From JABACD01 sp047639675 (GTDB lineage Bacteria; Planctomycetota; UBA1135; GCA-002686595), in assembly GCA_047639675.1 (NCBI GenBank), contig JBLIOI010000165.1, positions 1 to 8,706 on the forward strand: DNA of 8,706 nucleotides, read 5' to 3'. A model generated the notes under the pieces. That model was given only the letters and a program-made list of their open reading frames with translations. It made no database searches and was not told the DNA's origin. Both the position numbers and the translations under genes were made by a program. The first letter of the stretch is position 1. Every line of letters starts with the position of its first letter. Positions 7,600-8,706 of this stretch are shown here, piece after piece.

Positions 7600-7923
7600 G
7601 ATGCGGTTCGCGGGCTAGAAGGTTGGCCGACATGATGCGTCCACAGGGCACGAACGGCAAGGGCCATTGTCGTAAGTGTTTTCATAACAATACATTGCGT
7701 CCAGAAAGAAGTGCTCGGTACGCATCTCGGGTGGGCCAGGCCTGTTCCACTCCCAGGAGCCCCTGAGTCGCACTATTGGTACACTCGTAGATATTCGCAA
7801 CAAGAACATCTAAACTACTTACTAACAGGCAGTTACACAAAAAATCTTCGCTATGAGCCTGCATCAAAGGGCCTCCCCACGGTTCACAGAAAAAGGAAAT
7901 TGCATTCAGAGAAAGAAAAGCGC

Positions 7924-7950
7924 TAAGGAGGTTGGCTTGGTCGCCGATAA
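7924..7950 (+). promoter_or_regulatory. Sigma-28 (FliA)-type promoter of the FlgM-like gene
   Basis: TAAGGAGG (7924-7931), then 11 bases, then GCCGATAA (7943-7950). The -10 octamer equals the enterobacterial sigma-28 consensus at all 8 positions, and the 11-base gap is the consensus gap to TAAAGTTT. The -35 element matches only at TAA and the fifth base. Transcription would begin near 7957, about 40 bases before the ATG. FlgM-like genes are known sigma-28 targets. The -35 region also reads as a Shine-Dalgarno (AAGGAGG), so some overlap of signals is possible. Confidence 0.7.
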
Positions 7951-7978
7951 CCATGGCAGAACCTCATACTCCCTAAGT

Positions 7979-7985
7979 GGAGAGG
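7979..7985 (+). promoter_or_regulatory. Ribosome-binding site of the FlgM-like gene
   Basis: GGAGAGG lies 9 bases before ATG 7995 and supports that start codon. Confidence 0.65.
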
Positions 7986-7994
7986 CAGTTCACG

Positions 7995-8706
7995 ATGCAT
8001 ATCAGAAACAACTCAACGAACGGCTCTCAGCCGAACCAGAACAACAAGAGCGCCGCCAAGTCTTCCACCACCCAGGGAGCCGAAAGCGTTCTACCCACGA
8101 GTAACGACTCAAATCCCGAAGGCGAGCCCACGAAGACTATTCGTGATGCGCGCCCCAAAGGAGACTCCTTCCACCTCTCCGATCCGAAGCAGGATGCAGG
8201 CGTCGACGTCAGTGAGCGCCTGAAGGCGGCCCGAGGCCAAGCTCACGACAAGCGCATCGCCGCTGCTCGAGTCAAAGACTCTCGGCAAGGTGCGGACGGC
8301 CAACCGCCCGTGGCGAATCTGACAGACTCAAGTGAGCCGATCACCAGTCGTGTTGAAAACGCACGCATGAAGGACACTAATGAAAAGCACATGCATCGCA
8401 TCGCGAATGCACGTCTTGATAACACCGAGTCACAGCAGAAGGCAGATCGTATTTCTGCCGCGCGCGCCGACGCCCTGGATCGCACGAATAATGTTCGTGG
8501 AAGCGATTCAGTCAAGCGTAGCGGCTCAGTCGGAAACGTCTCGGCCGATTCGGTACAGCTCTCACAGGCAAGTCAGAACGTGAGTCAGGCCGAGGTCATG
8601 GACTCAACGGGAGTTCGGGAAACAACAGATGACCGAAAGGTCCGCATCGAAACTCTGCAGAAGGAGCACAACCAAGGCATCTTGAACTCGATGGATCGAA
8701 CTCGAG
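7995..8706 (+). CDS. flgM: FlgM-like anti-sigma-28 factor with repeat-bearing N-terminal extension (3' truncated)
   Basis: The frame is open from ATG 7995 to the window edge (237 codons, no stop), so it is incomplete. Residues 1-50 are low-complexity and rich in Asn, Ser, Gln and Thr (MHIRNNSTNGSQPNQNNKSA), as in disordered FlgM N-termini. Residues 75-157 carry five copies of R-(L/I/V)-x-x-A-R at 75, 87, 119, 135 and 152. The end resembles the FlgM domain: DSVQLS at 185-190, then QASQNV, then a helix DRKVRIETLQKEHNQGILNS (213-232) leading into MDRTR. In known FlgM proteins the 'D.V.LS ... R..KV..L......G.l...R' pattern forms the sigma-28-binding region. Role by family: it holds back the flagellar sigma factor until the hook is complete, then is exported through the flagellar channel. 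The sigma-28 promoter just upstream independently supports this. FlgM is usually about 100 residues, so this one is at least twice as long. Confidence 0.65.
   Translation, partial: MHIRNNSTNGSQPNQNNKSAAKSSTTQGAESVLPTSNDSNPEGEPTKTIRDARPKGDSFHLSDPKQDAGVDVSERLKAARGQAHDKRIAAARVKDSRQGADGQPPVANLTDSSEPITSRVENARMKDTNEKHMHRIANARLDNTESQQKADRISAARADALDRTNNVRGSDSVKRSGSVGNVSADSVQLSQASQNVSQAEVMDSTGVRETTDDRKVRIETLQKEHNQGILNSMDRTR
8217..8465 (+). repeat. Degenerate R-(I/L/V)-x-x-A-R protein repeats
   Basis: Within the FlgM-like protein: RLKAAR (residues 75-80), RIAAAR (87-92), RVENAR (119-124), RIANAR (135-140) and RISAAR (152-157). Spacings are 12, 32, 16 and 17 residues, suggesting a 16-17-residue helical unit with one degenerate copy between the second and third. 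The codons differ between copies, so the repeat is conserved as protein, not as a recent DNA duplication. Confidence 0.6.

Larger units (their letters stand above)
7600..7994. other. Divergent intergenic region
   Basis: A 395-base region between the leftward M1 peptidase and the rightward FlgM-like gene. The right end carries the sigma-28-type promoter and ribosome-binding site described separately. The stretch from about 7760 to 7920 is more A+T-rich than the neighbouring genes, as expected for control DNA. The leftward promoter for the peptidase cluster should lie here, but I see no convincing -35/-10 pair on the minus strand. The heptamer GCGTCCA occurs twice (around 7637 and 7697). Open frames crossing this region look like chance frames. 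Confidence 0.6.

Noticed and set aside
7600..7860. A minus-strand promoter for the peptidase cluster
   Set aside because: Candidates such as TTGTGT-N17-TAGTTT match the -10 consensus poorly, so none can be chosen by eye.
7682..7954. Minus-strand 90-codon frame in the intergenic region
   Set aside because: It crosses the sigma-28 promoter, has no ribosome-binding site, and shows no recognisable protein features.
7953..7976. Seven-codon leader peptide (MAEPHTP) after the sigma-28 promoter
   Set aside because: The ATG is 21 bases from the nearest Shine-Dalgarno and would lie at or before the expected transcript start.

Overview
The window looks like chromosomal DNA from a flagellated, moderately GC-rich bacterium. 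A secreted-protein family of the type I associate with Planctomycetota-like or other deep-branching environmental bacteria, plus a sulfatase end, points that way. This is an inference from protein style; no rRNA or marker comparison was possible.

Layout. (1) Positions 1-310, plus strand: the 3' end of a sulfatase gene, followed by a hairpin at 319-353. (2) Positions 409-1442, plus strand: a gene for an exported, otherwise unnamed protein. It is interrupted by an in-frame TAG at 604-606 and by a frame change near 745-775, so it is a pseudogene or a site of sequence error. (3) Positions 1458-7599, minus strand: a compact four-gene block, transcribed leftward. In order it holds an exported M1-family zinc metallopeptidase (5167-7599), a six-helix membrane protein of unknown function (4098-5165, starting one base after the peptidase stop), an exported M24B Xaa-Pro aminopeptidase-like protein (2611-4020) and prfB, peptide chain release factor 2 (1458-2565). 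The prfB reading frame is only complete through a textbook +1 programmed frameshift: SD-like AAGGAG, 3 nt, CTT TGA C, with TGA as codon 26. (4) Positions 7600-7994: a 395-base divergent intergenic region. Its right side carries a perfect sigma-28 -10 octamer (GCCGATAA) and a good ribosome-binding site. (5) Positions 7995-8706, plus strand: an open frame that runs off the window, encoding a long FlgM-like anti-sigma-28 protein with degenerate R-(I/L/V)-x-x-A-R repeats before the FlgM-type tail.

How the genes fit together. The two exported aminopeptidases and the membrane protein could form a peptide-processing or scavenging unit in the cell envelope, with prfB as a housekeeping passenger at the end of the transcript. 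RF2 likely autoregulates through UGA readthrough by frameshifting. On the other side, the FlgM-like protein sits behind its own apparent sigma-28 promoter, the feedback arrangement known from flagellar regulons. No mobile elements, CRISPR arrays, tRNAs or rRNAs were seen.
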